64,000 nt of DNA from Pectobacterium wasabiae CFBP 3304 (GTDB lineage: Bacteria > Pseudomonadota > Gammaproteobacteria > Enterobacterales > Enterobacteriaceae). The translations under genes and the position numbers were made by a program. The stretch is from positions 1,116,001 through 1,180,000 of the forward strand of contig NZ_CP015750.1 of assembly GCF_001742185.1 (NCBI RefSeq), written 5' to 3'. The notes below the pieces were generated by a model. It had not been told where the DNA came from, did no database searches, and saw only the letters and a list, made by a program, of their open reading frames with translations. Shown here piece by piece: positions 45,572-55,138 of the stretch (position 1 is its first letter; each line of letters opens with the position of its first letter).

Positions 45572-45733
45572 GCAAAGCTGGGCACGGTAACACGAGCCAA
45601 GAGAATAATGCCGATCGTTTAAGCATCGAGATACACGAGCCGGCCACAGGGGTGAGGCCTCCTGCGGGAACCTCCTCTGTGTTTCCCCTAATAGCGGGCT
45701 TAAGTGATCAGCATTAGTGCCTCAAGAAAAAGA

Positions 45734-46141
45734 TTATGCCAGCACTCTAATTTCGTGGCTGTGCGTCACCTCAACGGCTTTGCCCAGCATCAATGCCACA
45801 GAGCAGTATTTTTCCGCTGACAGGGCAACCGCCCGCTCGACGACTTTATCGGTCAATCCTTTCCCCGTCACAATAAAATGCAGATTGATATGGGTAAATA
45901 AACGCGGCGCTTCAGAGCGGCGTTCCGACGTCAATTTCACCTCACAATCCGCCACATCATTACGGCCCTTTTGCAGAATCGATACCACATCAATCGCGCT
46001 GCATCCTCCTACGGACATCAACACCATTTCCATCGGACTGGGCGCTTTATCGCCAGAATTACCATCCATCAATATCTGATGTCCTGATGCCGATTCGCCC
46101 AAAAACGTTAAGCCTTCAACCCATTTTACCCGAGCCTGCAT
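45734..46141 (-). CDS. yhfA: OsmC family protein YhfA
   Basis: OsmC-fold protein (135 residues) related to organic hydroperoxide reductases: MQARVKWVEGLTFLGESASGHQILMDG, PSPMEMVLMSVGGCSAIDVVSILQKGR and EKYCSVALMLGKAVEVTHSHEI. Both family cysteines (VGGCS and EKYCS) are present. Its substrate is not known. Divergent from crp across 374 bp, as in E. coli. Confidence 0.93.
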   Translation of the reverse strand: MQARVKWVEGLTFLGESASGHQILMDGNSGDKAPSPMEMVLMSVGGCSAIDVVSILQKGRNDVADCEVKLTSERRSEAPRLFTHINLHFIVTGKGLTDKVVERAVALSAEKYCSVALMLGKAVEVTHSHEIRVLA

Positions 46142-46515
46142 GATGCCTCTCCACTAAAAATTTTTTGAAAATTTATATCGTTACTGTACAAAAACCAGCG
46201 TTAATCAGAGCTTTGTCATGCTGAAGCGAGACAACACAAGACACATCATTAAAGCTGTGTTAAAACAAAAATAGAATAGACCTTTTCTGGACAAACCCAG
46301 AAACGAAGAAGATGATGACGTAGCCAGACATACCCAGCCACGTTTACGGTGCGGCAAGGTAGCAGCCGGAAAATCAAGGGTACAGTGGTTCCAGTATATT
46401 CCCTGACGTCATTCTGCCTAGACTGAATTTTATTTTTTTAGCAGTTAAACACGCCGTACAGGGAACTCTGACCCCTGTAATTTGCGCAGTGAATTACAAC
46501 AGAGGATGATAGCGA
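46142..46515 (+). promoter_or_regulatory. crp-yhfA intergenic control region
   Basis: 374 bp with no open frame worth calling. It must contain the divergent yhfA and crp promoters and a long crp leader. ACAGAGGAT before the crp ATG is the ribosome-binding site, as in E. coli. I could not identify a confident TGTGA-N6-TCACA site by eye. Confidence 0.5.
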
Positions 46516-47148
46516 ATGGTTCTCGGCAAACCGCAGACAGACCCAACTCTCGAATGGTTCCTTTCCCATTGTCATATCCACAAGTATCCATCGAAGAGCA
46601 CGCTGATTCACCAAGGTGAAAAAGCAGAAACGCTTTACTACATCGTGAAAGGCTCTGTCGCAGTGCTAATCAAAGATGAAGAAGGCAAGGAAATGATTCT
46701 TTCCTACCTCAATCAGGGCGATTTTATTGGTGAGCTCGGCCTGTTTGAAGAAGGTCAGGAGCGCAGTGCTTGGGTTCGGGCAAAAACCGCCTGTGAAGTG
46801 GCTGAAATTTCATACAAAAAATTCCGCCAGCTCATTCAGGTTAACCCGGACATCCTCATGCGCCTGTCTGCGCAAATGGCAAACAGACTTCAGGTAACCT
46901 CAGAAAAAGTCGGCAACCTCGCCTTCCTTGATGTGACTGGCCGTATCGCCCAAACATTACTCAACCTGGCCAAACAACCTGATGCCATGACACATCCAGA
47001 TGGCATGCAAATTAAAATTACCCGTCAGGAAATTGGGCAAATCGTTGGCTGCTCGCGTGAAACCGTGGGCCGCATTCTGAAAATGTTAGAAGACCAGAAT
47101 CTGATCTCTGCACACGGTAAAACGATCGTCGTTTACGGCACTCGCTAA
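46516..47148 (+). CDS. crp: cAMP receptor protein Crp
   Basis: Global regulator (210 residues) that with cAMP activates catabolic genes, including pectinolysis genes in soft-rot bacteria. It shows the cyclic-nucleotide-binding beta barrel with [25 protein letters not shown] (cAMP-contacting Glu, Arg and Ser), the dimerisation helix with T and S at positions 127-128, and the recognition helix SRETVGRIL. It is almost identical to E. coli Crp. Confidence 0.99.
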   Translation: MVLGKPQTDPTLEWFLSHCHIHKYPSKSTLIHQGEKAETLYYIVKGSVAVLIKDEEGKEMILSYLNQGDFIGELGLFEEGQERSAWVRAKTACEVAEISYKKFRQLIQVNPDILMRLSAQMANRLQVTSEKVGNLAFLDVTGRIAQTLLNLAKQPDAMTHPDGMQIKITRQEIGQIVGCSRETVGRILKMLEDQNLISAHGKTIVVYGTR

Positions 47149-47174
47149 ATCCCTGTCGCAGTACTACCCTACCA

Positions 47175-47212
47175 ATAAAAAAGCGTGAAGCCTCGGCCTC
47201 ACGCTTTTTTTA
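47175..47212 (+). terminator. Terminator between crp and argD
   Basis: AAAAAGCGTGA and TCACGCTTTTT surround a 10-nt GC-rich loop, flanked by A and T runs. It lies between convergent crp and argD and probably serves both. Confidence 0.9.
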
Positions 47213-47256
47213 TCGCACAATGCGTACAAAACGGTTTATCACAAAATATCGTGAAC

Positions 47257-48603
<1,347 letters not shown>

Positions 48604-49179
48604 TTAAATTTTAAGGAAATTGTCCAAAAGCTGATGCCCTTGCTGGCTGAGAATGCTCTCCGGGTGAAACTGCACCCCCTCCAGCGGCAACACGCGATGG
48701 CGGATCCCCATAATCTCGTCACGTTTCCCTTCATATTCGCTCCAGGCGGTAACCTCAAAGCAATCGGGTAGCGACGCGGGGTCAATGATGAGCGAATGAT
48801 AGCGGGTAACCGTCAAAGGCTGGGTCAACCCGGTGAAAACGCCCGTATCGTTGTGTGCAATCGCTGAGGTTTTGCCATGCATCACCTGTCGCGCCCGCAC
48901 CACACACGCGCCAAACGCCTGTCCCATCGCCTGATGGCCAAGACATACGCCCAAAATAGGCAATTTACCAGCAAAGTGACGTATAGCCGCCAGTGAAATA
49001 CCCGCCTCATCTGGCGTACAGGGGCCCGGAGAAATTACCAACCGCTCGGGCGCAAGCTGCTCAATCTCGTGCAGCGTCAGTTCATCATTACGCTTCACCA
49101 CGACTTGTGCGCCAAGCTCACAAAAGTACTGGTAAAGGTTGTAGGTAAAGGAGTCGTAGTTATCGATAATTAGCAGCAT
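48604..49179 (-). CDS. pabA: Aminodeoxychorismate synthase glutaminase component PabA
   Basis: Class I glutamine amidotransferase (191 residues) supplying ammonia to PabB for 4-aminobenzoate and folate. It shows [35 protein letters not shown], the nucleophile motif [15 protein letters not shown], and the HPES motif of the His-Glu pair near the C-terminus. In E. coli fic and yhfG lie upstream; here they are replaced by the accessory island and pel cluster. Confidence 0.96.
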   Translation of the reverse strand: MLLIIDNYDSFTYNLYQYFCELGAQVVVKRNDELTLHEIEQLAPERLVISPGPCTPDEAGISLAAIRHFAGKLPILGVCLGHQAMGQAFGACVVRARQVMHGKTSAIAHNDTGVFTGLTQPLTVTRYHSLIIDPASLPDCFEVTAWSEYEGKRDEIMGIRHRVLPLEGVQFHPESILSQQGHQLLDNFLKI

Positions 49180-49513
49180 AAATTAGTTAACTTATTGATA
49201 AATAATAAACATGTTATTTGATTTTTCTTTTCATACCCGCACTAATACCCGCAATTTTTTTGATACATTCTTATGGGCTAAAGCGATAAAGGCCATTGTA
49301 CCTGCCTCCAGCATGAAAGGGATGACAAGAAATTGACCTCACTGGTCACTCGTATCATCCCGATACTGGAAACATTGGTAGCTGTCATCGACGGCAGTGT
49401 TTCACGGTCACAAATACGACAAAGTTTTGCAGACTTCAAGCGCTTTGACTCTGCCAGAAAAGCGAATAATCTAGCACCAGGTTCTACAGTGAAGGTTACA
49501 GGATGTCGACCTG
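49180..49513. other. Gene-free stretch with paired ATACCCGCA repeats
   Basis: 334 bp with no credible gene (a 70-codon TTG-start frame at 49333-49545 was rejected). ATACCCGCA occurs twice in direct orientation, at 49233-49241 and 49245-49253, a 12-bp period, followed by a T run. Such repeats resemble the arm-type sites near P4-family integrases and may be a remnant of the element that left the integrase fragment at 50887-51180. This is inference. Confidence 0.4.
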
Positions 49514-49783
49514 ATGCGTGTATGCAAAGCCAAATGGTTCACTAAGGAGGCTAAATCCCACGCCATCAAGAATAGCGAGTTATGTGAAGCTATTGAGGTG
49601 GTGATACAAGGGAAAGCTGACGATCTCGGCTGCGGCGTTTATAAGAAGCGGCTGAACCAGAATCGCGAACTGGCCGGATTCCGCGCGTTGGCGAAGCACT
49701 ACGCAACCCTTGCCGATGAAAAGATTACGGTACTGATTAAGAGTAAAGAACTGGTGGAGATTTGTCATGACCGCAAAAAGTAA
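49514..49783 (+). pseudogene. RelE/HigB-like toxin, apparently internally deleted
   Basis: An 89-codon frame resembling PF06296-type RelE/HigB toxins (COG4737). The N-terminal part (RVCKAKWFTKEAKSHAIKNSELCEAIEVVIQGKADDLGCGVYKKRLNQNR) and C-terminal part (ELAGFRALAKHYATLADEKITVLIKSKELVEICHD) are well preserved. Family members I remember have roughly 30 more residues between KKRLN.NR and EL, holding the central beta strands (FVYGFAK-type) with catalytic residues. Here they are missing in frame near 49672, so the toxin is probably inactive. The 3' end overlaps the HTH gene. It could still bind its partner and co-repress. Confidence 0.75.
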
Positions 49784-50090
49784 ATTCAAGAGTCCTGCAT
49801 TTGAGGCTATTCACAGCGCGGCTTCTGAATTATTCAGCGTCGACGCTATTCCACAGGAAGCGATGCGCAACTTTGATAAAGTATGTCTCAACAGCGTGGA
49901 CGATCTTCAACCTTTTGAGATTAAGGCGCTACGTGAAAAATTGAACGTCAGCCAGTCAGTTTTCGCCGGCTACCTGAACACCAGTGTTTCGACGGTACAG
50001 AAATGGGAAAGCGGCGTAAAACGCCCCAGCGGGTTGTCACTGAAACTGCTCACCGTGGTGCGAAAACATGGGTTGAAGGTATTGGTTTGA
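49767..50090 (+). CDS. HigA-like XRE-family antitoxin/regulator
   Basis: A 107-residue protein with an N-terminal partner-binding region and a C-terminal helix-turn-helix (IKALREKLNVSQSVFAGYLNTSVSTVQKWESGVKRPSGLSLKLL). This layout is typical of antitoxins encoded after RelE/HigB-type toxins. It overlaps the preceding toxin gene by 17 bp, so expression is coupled. It appears intact. Since the toxin seems deleted, it may now act only as an autorepressor or neutralise related toxins elsewhere. Confidence 0.85.
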   Translation: MTAKSKFKSPAFEAIHSAASELFSVDAIPQEAMRNFDKVCLNSVDDLQPFEIKALREKLNVSQSVFAGYLNTSVSTVQKWESGVKRPSGLSLKLLTVVRKHGLKVLV

Positions 50091-50308
50091 AGGTGCTGGT
50101 TTGATTTATCGGACGGGTTGTTTTGGGAGGTAGATTGACGGTCTGTTATGTGCCCAGGAGCGGGCTTTATGGTGGTTGTCAGTGGGAGGTATTTCAGCAG
50201 AATGAGACTTCTTTAAGTACGACCATTGTTTATACAGTCACAAACTATTGAATCTGGCTACGGTCGGCGTTACCGACTAACAAAAGAAAGGATGCAGGAG
50301 CTCGAAAT

Positions 50309-50788
50309 ATGCGTACTCATCAACAGAACAAGTCTCGTAAACTGTATCGCAGCGTCAACACGACTACGCGGCATCATTCTAATAATCCAGGTGCTGAGTA
50401 TCGCTGGGAACGCAATCGTAAAAAAGTTGGAGATGATCTACTGGCAAAGCGCGGGACAATGCGTGGCCAGCAGAAGCGCGGCCGGGACTACACGCCATTA
50501 TTTTACTTTCTCATCAAACAGGCTGGAAAACCGTGGGATGAAATATTCAGCGAAGTATGTGGACGTCTTGATACCACCGAGCCTGTATTCTGGTTGGTCG
50601 CGCTACATGAGCATCAGCGAAGAGATTTAGTCTGCATTGGCGAAAGTAGTTTTTATCCGGGTCTATTTGTTGATGAAAATGGAATCCTTCAACAGGTAAA
50701 CCCTTCGATTTCGGGAAAGGACGTTAAGGTTACTTGCCGTTGCTGCACACACACTTACATTGGTGAGCCTGTGCCCTGGATGGATTGA
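50309..50788 (+). CDS. Hypothetical protein with CxCC-TH C-terminus
   Basis: I do not recognise a family with known function. The 159-residue product starts MRTHQQNKSRKLYRSVNTTT, is strongly basic for its first 65 residues (WERNRKKVGDDLLAKRGTMRGQQKRGRDYTPLF), then has a globular part with WDEIFSEVCGRLD and FWLVALHEHQRRDLVCIGESSFYPGLFVDENG. It ends with VTCRCCTHTYIGEPVPWMD, a possible metal site. An AGGAG 8 bp before the ATG supports expression. No signal peptide or membrane segment. It lies in the decayed island between the toxin locus and an integrase fragment. Confidence 0.7.
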   Translation: MRTHQQNKSRKLYRSVNTTTRHHSNNPGAEYRWERNRKKVGDDLLAKRGTMRGQQKRGRDYTPLFYFLIKQAGKPWDEIFSEVCGRLDTTEPVFWLVALHEHQRRDLVCIGESSFYPGLFVDENGILQQVNPSISGKDVKVTCRCCTHTYIGEPVPWMD

Positions 50789-50886
50789 GTGACGACACTT
50801 CTTGCCCTGCCACAGGTGCACCTGCCATTAATCAATTTTGAGAGCGATTGTTAACTTCCATTCCTCGCCCATAGCAGACGTGTTAT

Positions 50887-51180
50887 TCATGGGCCTGTCT
50901 GTACCTTGTTACGTTCAGTATGAGCAAGCTGGCGTCCAATCACATCAGGGAGGTATCCCATTTCATTTAAAATAGTTGATGCCGTAGCACGAAAACCGTG
51001 CGCGGAAAAACCAATGCTGTCCTTGCCATTGCCTGACCAGCCGCCGCCTCCGCCCCTCGCCCTTCGATACGTTTAATAATCTCAAGCAGGTGAGCTGCTT
51101 TAACACTTTTGATCGCCAATTTGCCAATGGTGGGGAATACATCGGCAGCAAAGACAAAAGGCTCACCATCCCTGCGCAAT
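50887..51180 (-). pseudogene. Remnant of a P4-type tyrosine integrase
   Basis: Two integrase pieces lie in different frames on the minus strand. The upstream piece reads DVFPTIGKLAIKSVKAAHLLEIIKRIEGRGAE (core-binding domain). The downstream piece reads FSAHGFRATASTILNEMG and YLPDVIGRQLAHTERNKV, containing the catalytic HGFR and the LAH box, then stops at 50887-50889. The first ~100 residues and most of the catalytic domain between them (with the first Arg) are missing, and the active-site Tyr segment is cut off. It is non-functional and marks a past integration. Confidence 0.85.
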
Positions 51181-51407
51181 AAATTAGTGTAATAATAATT
51201 ACATCGATCACAAATGATTTATTTCCACAATAAATAACTTTATTAATAGGTAATATTTATTATTCCTTCCCTGTAGAACGCTATTTTCATGAAATTATTT
51301 TTAACAAAAAAAACAATAACTAAAAATACCTCATGAATTAATTACGTTTTTTAAGTTTGGCAGGTTAATTCACAAGGCCAATCTTTCTAATTGGTATTTA
51401 TTTTTAA

Positions 51408-51427
51408 CTTTTGACGGCGATCACAAT
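51408..51427 (+). promoter_or_regulatory. Candidate CRP site upstream of pelA
   Basis: TTTGA-CGGCGA-TCACA (51410-51425) matches the CRP consensus TGTGA-N6-TCACA at nine of ten fixed positions. CRP activates pectinase genes in soft-rot bacteria. At about 280 bp upstream of the predicted start it is far for a class I site, so its role is uncertain. Confidence 0.45.
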
Positions 51428-51751
51428 TGCTTCACAATGAATAACGCTTACGTAATAAACGAATAAAAATAAAGAATCCAGATCGAAAAATAAAACATAA
51501 ACAATTGAATTTAAAGTATTTAAAAAGAAATCAGTTTCTATTTTAAGATAATGAACACAAATCCTCTCAGTTGTCCTCTGTTATTTAATTAATATATTTA
51601 ACGCCCCATCTTGTATTGTTTATTTTTTCTGTTAACACTTAGCTCGGCTTTATAGACAACCTTAATTTCATTTTTGTTGAAACAGCCATTTTATTACACA
51701 GGGTGTGTAGTGATAAATACCCAAAAAATTCTACGTCAAGGAGAGTACACA
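51428..51751 (+). promoter_or_regulatory. pelA upstream region and promoter
   Basis: AT-rich, gene-free DNA. The last 120 bp share a block with the pelC upstream region: GTTAACACTTAGC, then TTTCA-TTTTTGT-TGAAA at 51666-51682, followed by ACAG. The last element resembles a KdgR-type operator. A weak -10 (TATTAC) lies just before GGG at 51701, placing the transcript start in or near GGGT. Confidence 0.55.
51701..51722 (+). promoter_or_regulatory. pelA 5'-leader hairpin
   Basis: GGGTGT (51701-51706) pairs with ATACCC (51717-51722), including one G-U pair, around a 10-nt loop GTAGTGATAA. It occupies the same place as the pelB and pelC hairpins but its loop lacks GGA. The AAGGAG ribosome-binding site follows at 51738-51743. 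Confidence 0.6.
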
Positions 51752-52876
51752 ATGAAATACCTACTGCCTTCTGCAGCCGCTGGGCTGTTGCTGCTCGCAG
51801 CCCAACCGACAATGGCGGCAAACACGGGAGGTTATGCCACCACTGACGGCGGCGATGTTTCCGGCGCGGTGAAGAAAACCGCACGTTCTCTGCAAGAAAT
51901 CATTAATCTCATCGAAGAAGCGCAACTGGATTCTAAAGGTAAGAAAGTCAAAGGCGGCGCCTATCCGCTCGTCATCACCTATAACGGTAATGAAGATGCA
52001 TTGATCAAAGCGGCTGAAGCCAATATCTGTGGCCAATGGAGCAAAGATCCGCGCGGTGTAGAAATCAAAGAGTTTACCAAGGGGCTCACCATCCTTGGTA
52101 CCAACGGCTCTTCCGCCAACTTCGGTATCTGGCTGGTTAACTCTTCCAACGTTGTCGTGCGTAACATGCGCTTCGGCTATATGCCGGGTGGCGCAAAAGA
52201 TGGCGATGCCGTCCGTATCGACAATTCACCGAACGTCTGGATCGACCACAACGAGATCTTCGCTAAGAATTTCGAATGCGCTGGTACGCCAGACAACGAC
52301 ACCACTTTTGAATCGGCTGTCGATATCAAGAAAGGGTCAACCAACGTCACCGTATCGTACAACTATATCCACGGCGTGAAAAAGGTAGGTTTGAGCGGTT
52401 CAAGCAACACGGACACCGGTCGTAACCTGACTTACCATCACAATATTTACAGCGATGTTAACTCACGTCTGCCGCTGCAACGTGGTGGTCAGGTACATGC
52501 TTATAACAACCTGTATGACGGCATCAAAAGCTCAGGCTTTAACGTCCGCCAGAAAGGGATTGCACTGATCGAAAGCAACTGGTTCGAAAATGCACTCAAC
52601 CCAGTAACTGCACGTAATGACGATTCCAACTTCGGTACCTGGGAACTGCGTAACAACAACATTACCAGCCCGTCTGATTTTGCTAAATACAAGATCACCT
52701 GGGGTAAACCGTCCACACCGCACATCAATGCGGATGACTGGAAGAGCACTGGCAAATTCCCTGCCGTTCCGTATAACTATTCCCCTGTTTCCGCACAGTG
52801 CGTGAAGGATAAACTGGCGAACTATGCTGGCGTAGGTAAAAACCAGGCAGTACTGACAGCAGCCAACTGTAAATAA
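51752..52876 (+). CDS. pelA: Secreted pectate lyase (PL1), first of tandem trio
   Basis: Extracellular pectate lyase (374 residues) that cleaves polygalacturonate by calcium-dependent beta-elimination, a main maceration enzyme. A 22-residue Sec signal peptide (MKYLLPSAAAGLLLL...TMA) is cleaved before ANTGGY. The parallel beta-helix PL1 core shows NVWIDHNEIFAKN, the calcium-binding ESAVDIKKGSTNVTVSYNYIHG, and the catalytic SRLPLQRGG (RxPxxR). After the Sec step it should leave by the type II (Out) system. The ATG at 51752 follows AAGGAG by 8 bp. The symbol follows cluster order in Pectobacterium and is less certain than the function. Confidence 0.92.
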   Translation: MKYLLPSAAAGLLLLAAQPTMAANTGGYATTDGGDVSGAVKKTARSLQEIINLIEEAQLDSKGKKVKGGAYPLVITYNGNEDALIKAAEANICGQWSKDPRGVEIKEFTKGLTILGTNGSSANFGIWLVNSSNVVVRNMRFGYMPGGAKDGDAVRIDNSPNVWIDHNEIFAKNFECAGTPDNDTTFESAVDIKKGSTNVTVSYNYIHGVKKVGLSGSSNTDTGRNLTYHHNIYSDVNSRLPLQRGGQVHAYNNLYDGIKSSGFNVRQKGIALIESNWFENALNPVTARNDDSNFGTWELRNNNITSPSDFAKYKITWGKPSTPHINADDWKSTGKFPAVPYNYSPVSAQCVKDKLANYAGVGKNQAVLTAANCK

Positions 52877-52886
52877 ACGCGTTAAT

Positions 52887-52949
52887 CCCGGCGTATTCAC
52901 TCTACGCCGGGTTCTCTCTGAGCGAGCTATTTTGACTCGCTCATTTTTT
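52887..52949 (+). terminator. Double terminator after pelA
   Basis: A CCCGGCGT/ACGCCGGG hairpin is followed at 52920-52942 by GAGCGAG/CTCGCTC and ATTTTTTAC. The second hairpin is shared in sequence with the pelB and pelC terminators. Confidence 0.88.
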
Positions 52950-53361
52950 ACGCTACATAGCGACTAATAATAATTATTTCTTAGCAAACTAAAATTCAAT
53001 ATAAAATCAGCCCATAGCAAAAACAAAACTGAATATGCTTGTGATATTATATTTTGACTTAAGATGAAATTTTACGTTAGTCGCAGAAATAACCACAAGA
53101 AAGTAGCGACTTAAAATCAATATAGATAAAGAAACCAGAGTAAATTAGTTACTGATTTAAATAATAACCTACTGATTTATAATTATTTTAAAAGAATATC
53201 GTTTTCTATAAAATCCAAATAATCCAATCATCAGCATTACAAAATGTTTCAACAGTAATACATTTAACATTCCACCCTTGAATTGAACTTATTTTTTGAC
53301 CACACTCCCCTTGGTTTTTCATCAAAATTGATGATTCATTTTTTTTGAAAAATGTGACATT
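52950..53361 (+). promoter_or_regulatory. pelB upstream region
   Basis: Over 400 bp of AT-rich DNA without genes. It contains a CATCAA-AA-TTGATG dyad (53320-53333) and TTCATTTTTTTTGAAA (53335-53350), the pelB version of the element also found before pelA and pelC. TGTGACAT just before GGG at 53362 is a poor -10 with a CRP-like half-site. The promoter probably depends on activators. Confidence 0.45.
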
Positions 53362-53385
53362 GGGCATATGGAGCGATAAATGCCC
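53362..53385 (+). promoter_or_regulatory. pelB 5'-leader hairpin with GGA loop
   Basis: GGGCAT (53362-53367) and ATGCCC (53380-53385) form a perfect 6-bp stem around a 12-nt loop that contains GGA (53370-53372). A second GGA lies 34 nt downstream in the AAGGAG ribosome-binding site (53402-53407). Candidate RsmA/CsrA target. Confidence 0.6.
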
Positions 53386-53416
53386 ATGAAAATTCTATTT
53401 CAAGGAGACAGTCAGA

Positions 53417-54541
53417 ATGAAATACCTATTGCCTACGGCAGCCGCTGGATTGTTATTACTCGCTGCACAGCCAGCGATGGCCGCAAATACGGGCGGCTAT
53501 GCCACCACAGATGGTGGAGATATTTCCGGTGCCGTGAAAAAAACCGCACGTTCCCTGCAAGAAATCGTGGATATTATTGAAGCCGCGAAAGTGGATTCAA
53601 AAGGCAAGAAAGTCAAAGGCGGCGCTTATCCGCTCATTATCACCTATAACGGTAATGAAGATTCATTAATCAAAGCGGCTGAAAAGAATATCTGCGGCCA
53701 GTGGAGTAAGGACGCCCGCGGCGTACAAATCAAAGAGTTCACCAAAGGCATTACCATTCAGGGTACCAATGGCTCATCCGCCAACTTTGGCGTCTGGATC
53801 GTGAATTCCTCTAACGTCGTGGTACGTAATATGCGCTTCGGTTATATGCCGGGCGGTGCGCAAGACGGTGATGCCATTCGTGTTGATAACTCTCCAAACG
53901 TCTGGATTGACCACAACGAGATTTTTGCCAAAAACTTTGAGTGTAAGGGCACACCAGACAACGACACGACTTTTGAGTCAGCGGTTGATATCAAGAAAGG
54001 CTCAACTAACGTCACGGTATCCTACAACTACATTCATGGCATCAAGAAAGTCGGTCTAAGCGGCGCAAGCAATACGGACACAGGTCGTAACCTGACTTAC
54101 CATCACAATATCTATCGCGATGTTAATTCACGCCTGCCGCTGCAGCGTGGTGGTCTGGTTCATGCCTACAACAACCTGTATGACGGCATCACTGGCTCTG
54201 GCTTTAACGTTCGCCAGAAAGGGATCGCGCTAATCGAAAGTAACTGGTTCGAAAATGCACTGAACCCGGTGACAGCACGTAACGACAGCTCCAACTTTGG
54301 TACCTGGGAGTTGCGTAACAACAACATCACCAAACCGGCAGACTTCTCCAAATACAACATTACCTGGGGTCGCCCTTCCACACCTCACGTCAATGCTGAT
54401 GATTGGAAAAGTACCGGAAAATTCCCTTCCATCTCTTACAAATACACGCCAGTTTCGGCACAGTGTGTGAAGGATAAACTGGCAAACTATGCTGGCGTAG
54501 GTAAAAACCTGGCAGTACTGACAGCAGCTAACTGCAAATAA
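53417..54541 (+). CDS. pelB: Secreted pectate lyase PelB
   Basis: PL1 pectate lyase (374 residues), paralogue of its neighbours. Its signal peptide, MKYLLPTAAAGLLLLAAQPA plus MA, is exactly the PelB leader of P. carotovorum widely used for periplasmic export, which anchors the name. The mature chain begins ANTGGYATTDGG. It shows NVWIDHNEIFAKNFE, ESAVDIKKGSTNVTVSYNYIHG and SRLPLQRGG with the catalytic arginine. Most residues agree with pelA. AAGGAG lies 9 bp before the ATG. Own upstream region and terminator suggest a separate transcript. Confidence 0.95.
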   Translation: MKYLLPTAAAGLLLLAAQPAMAANTGGYATTDGGDISGAVKKTARSLQEIVDIIEAAKVDSKGKKVKGGAYPLIITYNGNEDSLIKAAEKNICGQWSKDARGVQIKEFTKGITIQGTNGSSANFGVWIVNSSNVVVRNMRFGYMPGGAQDGDAIRVDNSPNVWIDHNEIFAKNFECKGTPDNDTTFESAVDIKKGSTNVTVSYNYIHGIKKVGLSGASNTDTGRNLTYHHNIYRDVNSRLPLQRGGLVHAYNNLYDGITGSGFNVRQKGIALIESNWFENALNPVTARNDSSNFGTWELRNNNITKPADFSKYNITWGRPSTPHVNADDWKSTGKFPSISYKYTPVSAQCVKDKLANYAGVGKNLAVLTAANCK

Positions 54542-54637
54542 ATGCGGTCAGGCTTCCTTTCCCCAATGAATGGCAGGAAGGAATAAGCCTGAATTTTCCA
54601 CAACAGCGACTTTTCACTCTGAGTCATTGTTCTGTCC

Positions 54638-54668
54638 GAGCGAGCGCTAAGCGCTCGCTCATTTTTTA
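54638..54668 (+). terminator. Terminator after pelB
   Basis: GAGCGAGCGC (54638-54647) and GCGCTCGCTC (54651-54660) with a 3-nt loop, then ATTTTTTAT. An imperfect CAGGCTT...AAGCCTG hairpin precedes it at about 54548-54592. Confidence 0.9.
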
Positions 54669-55138
54669 TGAAAACCTACGCGTGAATATTGAAATACACG
54701 CCTAAAAATAAGCAATGAATTAACGATCAAACTAATTATTAAATTAGTTAATTGATAGTTTAACCAATAAATAAACCATTCATTAGTTAAGGATTAGGGT
54801 ATACAGCCTAAATAATAACTCACCAACACGGGATTAATTAATAACTTGATCGACATCAAGTATTTTCTGATACCATCATCTCAATTAGGCAACCCTATTC
54901 GCTGATATTACTCACGGAGATCGTTTCTATCAAATCGCCCCTATCAAAAAATAATAAAACGAAATATAATTTCGTTTTTAATAAAAACCATAAATACCCT
55001 AATTTTAGAAAAAATGAAAACAATATTGTCATTTAAAATAGACACTTATTAATCATCAACACATCCCTATGTTATTCAATCGATAGATTTAATATCTAAA
55101 TATTGAGTTATTTTATTTTTGTGGTAACACTTAGCCAG
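54669..55138 (+). promoter_or_regulatory. Distal pelC upstream region
   Basis: Very AT-rich gene-free DNA of 470 bp. Apart from the FNR-like site at 54846-54859 I see no defined element; short poly-A and poly-T tracts suggest curvature or H-NS binding, which is inference. Confidence 0.4.
54846..54859 (+). promoter_or_regulatory. Consensus FNR-type site in the pelB-pelC interval
   Basis: TTGAT-CGAC-ATCAA is a perfect match to the FNR consensus TTGAT-N4-ATCAA. It lies about 345 bp upstream of the predicted pelC start, farther than classical FNR activation sites, so it may act with other proteins, from an unseen promoter, or be a chance match. Confidence 0.5.

Noticed and set aside
45572..45733. 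GC-rich short repeats (CCTCCTGCGGGAACCTCCTC) between prkB and yhfA
   Set aside because: No clear dyad, no second copy noticed in the window and no gene; not enough for a repeat-element call.
49333..49545. 70-codon TTG-start frame before the toxin gene
   Set aside because: No ribosome-binding site, rare start, overlaps the toxin start, no recognisable similarity.
50226..50630. 134-codon frame overlapping the 159-residue hypothetical gene
   Set aside because: The frame at 50309-50788 has a proper AGGAG and more protein-like composition; both cannot be real over most of this length.
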